Of a stretch of DNA of 64,000 nt, positions 62,671-64,000 are shown in pieces. Position numbers and translations under genes: made by a program. The notes beneath the pieces were generated by a model. The model saw only the letters and a program-made list of their open reading frames with translations, was not told the DNA's origin and ran no database searches. The stretch comes from Paramoeba atlantica (Eukaryota; Discosea): assembly GCA_977017575.1 (NCBI GenBank), contig CDRNVI010000020.1, positions 372,001 to 436,000 of the forward strand, in the 5' to 3' direction. How positions within the stretch are numbered: position 1 is the first letter of the stretch; the number at the start of each line of letters is the position of its first letter.

Positions 62671-64000
62671 TTTCTTCCGAATTTCCTCAAGCGCTTGTGC
62701 AAATACGCGGCAGTCCCCATGTTGATATCGAATCGTATACACCCCTCAAAGGATAGCAGTCCCCCCCTTAATTTTCGTACAGGTGGAGTTGAGAGCTCAT
62801 CTTTTTTTAAGAATGTGCAGAATAAAAAAGTAGAGCGTTTCCCACTATTTTTAGCTCAGTTTAGTTCGCATAAAACCAAACGCCGGGTTGGGGTCAAAAA
62901 AAAATATTACATGGATTTTTGACAATTTTTTCTCCAAAAATTGACAATTTTTTCATGAAAGAAACTCTAAAGTGCATCGAAACCGTCAATTTAGTAACCT
63001 GTGTGATCCTTACACTATCTTACACACGTTTTCTACAGAATCTATATTTTCGTAATTTTTCACTTATTTTCACACAGTTTTTTTGTCATTTTTTAGTATT
63101 TTTGCCACTTTGCTGATGAACAGTAACTTATTGCACTCCATAACAATTTTTACACGCATATCATAAGTAATAGGTCCATAGTGAAGGTTCCGAGGCCGAG
63201 AGAAATGTTTTGTCATTGGTTAAAAGGATGAATATCGGGCATAAACTTATTTTTTTAGGAAATAGTATGGTGCTTCGTCAAAATGGCGATTTTCGACCAG
63301 TATTTTTAATCTCTTTTCTTTCTCTTGAGTTTTTTCACGCTGATTCCTTCGGCAAACATACGACAAATTTCGAGATCTATCGAATGCCGAAGGAATTAGG
63401 TTAAAAGCTTGCACGACGCAAAAACGAAGGGGGGGGGGGAGTGTTATCCTTTAAGGGGTGTATGCCACTAATGCCGCAGGGATGTTGTCGCCGACTGCCA
63501 AATTTCCTTCGGATTTCCACAGGACACCCATTTTCATGGAGTTCCGAATCCAATCCAGAAATGCTAACAGCAGATCGTTCTTCCTGTGTTCGTCTTGATG
63601 GTACCGGGGGGCATTCCTCTCGGACGCCCCTACCCCAAAGCAGCGGCAAAGATGAGCGTCAAATTCTAGGAAACTACGATCCCGCGCGCCCACCGGGCCC
63701 TTGATAAAAATACCGTTTGTTCTCAGCTCTAGGGGCTCGAATGTTCCCTTCTCCCTACCTTCCACCCGCTCCATAGCACTTGAATAGGAGTCGAAAGGTA
63801 ACTTCTCTAGGCAATGAACCGTTACGTTCGTCGGAGGAAGAGTGAGCTCGCCGAACTTTCCGTAGTCGAATATCATAGACATCTTTTCTTTTGCACCTTC
63901 TTAACATGTGGTAAACTAACCAATAAACCACCAAATAAACCATTTCACTGAGCGGTAAACCATGTTGGTTCGCCGCTAAACGATGTATGATAATAACAAT
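62671..64000. other. No host gene supported; fragments of transposon ends
   Basis: At 63366-63420, ATGCCGAAGGAATTAGGTTA and AAAGCTTGCACGACGC resemble the terminal repeat of transposon A (4345-4385). GGGTGTATGCC at 63453 and GTATACACCCC at 62733, each with a nearby G/C run, look like another pair of related tips. The rest is AT-rich (62880-63120). Confidence 0.45.
63451..63882 (-). CDS. Hypothetical minus-strand ORF (143 codons)
   Basis: I do not recognise it. The protein begins MSMIFDYGKFGELTLPPTNV and has DEHRKNDLLLAFLDWIRNSM near its end. The codon pattern looks plausible for a real or formerly real protein, and its orientation against all host genes suggests a mobile element. No motif supports a family. 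Its frame end coincides with a G-run/GGGGTGTAT motif typical of the transposon tips here. Confidence 0.3.
   Translation of the reverse strand: MSMIFDYGKFGELTLPPTNVTVHCLEKLPFDSYSSAMERVEGREKGTFEPLELRTNGIFIKGPVGARDRSFLEFDAHLCRCFGVGASERNAPRYHQDEHRKNDLLLAFLDWIRNSMKMGVLWKSEGNLAVGDNIPAALVAYTP

Noticed and set aside
1-64000. Dinoflagellate origin, because SL-tagged retroposition is known there
   Set aside because: The leader does not resemble the short dinoflagellate SL; it matches the ACAGTTTCTGTAC core of kinetoplastid/diplonemid leaders.
1-64000. tRNA and rRNA genes
   Set aside because: I looked for T-loop (GTTCRANNC) words; the hits found lie in coding sequence and have no cloverleaf. No rRNA-like segment was noticed.

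Overview
The window looks like nuclear DNA of a euglenozoan, most likely a kinetoplastid (bodonid or prokinetoplastid) and less likely a diplonemid. Three observations support this. (1) All recognisable host genes lie on the + strand and are intronless, as in a polycistronic unit. (2) Most starts follow a pyrimidine tract and an AG, the form of a trans-splice acceptor. (3) Four places carry copies of a sequence ending ACAGTTTCTGTACCTTGTTG, which matches from memory the conserved 3' half of the kinetoplastid/diplonemid spliced leader (SL). No SL RNA gene is present and the species cannot be named.

Host genes. A myristoylation-type giant MATH-domain protein (4745-11947) is followed by a small basic orphan (12422-13177) and a 2441-residue Scc2/NIPBL-like cohesin loader (13369-20694). 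Then comes a multigene family of short leucine-rich-repeat (LRR) proteins, twelve loci at 1322, 20942, 21946, 24699, 33552, 34772, 39107, 53288, 54433, 55639, 56451 and 59601, of which four are broken. Interspersed are an orphan (22889-23950), a TMEM245/AI-2E-transporter-like membrane protein (36056-38929), a possibly mitochondrial orphan (45653-47116) and a small Cys/His-rich ORF (50272-50547).

Mobile DNA fills most of the rest. There is a LINE with Cys/His knuckles, RT, C-terminal zinc finger and restriction-like endonuclease (R2/CRE type). Two nearly identical copies interrupt LRR genes (25387-28870 and 39718-41547), with older relics at 2148-2347/4423-4590 and 30208-31768. Tc1/mariner-type elements lie at 2348-4422, 49945-51992, 60724-62670 and 29935-30207. 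There are also a Merlin/IS1595-like transposase (47434-48238), an IS30-like transposase start (29599-29935), several MITEs and fold-backs, and decayed retroelement pieces. Nesting is deep: one TA-flanked element lies inside a second, which lies inside a LINE tail (2148-4590).

Two themes stand out. SL relics sit at the 5' ends of a LINE, of a repeated non-coding family with a strong hairpin (28873-29440 and 43745-44294), and of a zinc-ribbon ORF joined in frame to a transposase C-terminus (51287-51839). This points to reverse transcription and insertion of trans-spliced RNAs. In addition, several short TA-flanked elements share a CTGTCCCCCC-like tip but differ in the adjoining repeated word, as if transposase-binding words had been exchanged or had diverged under a constant tip.
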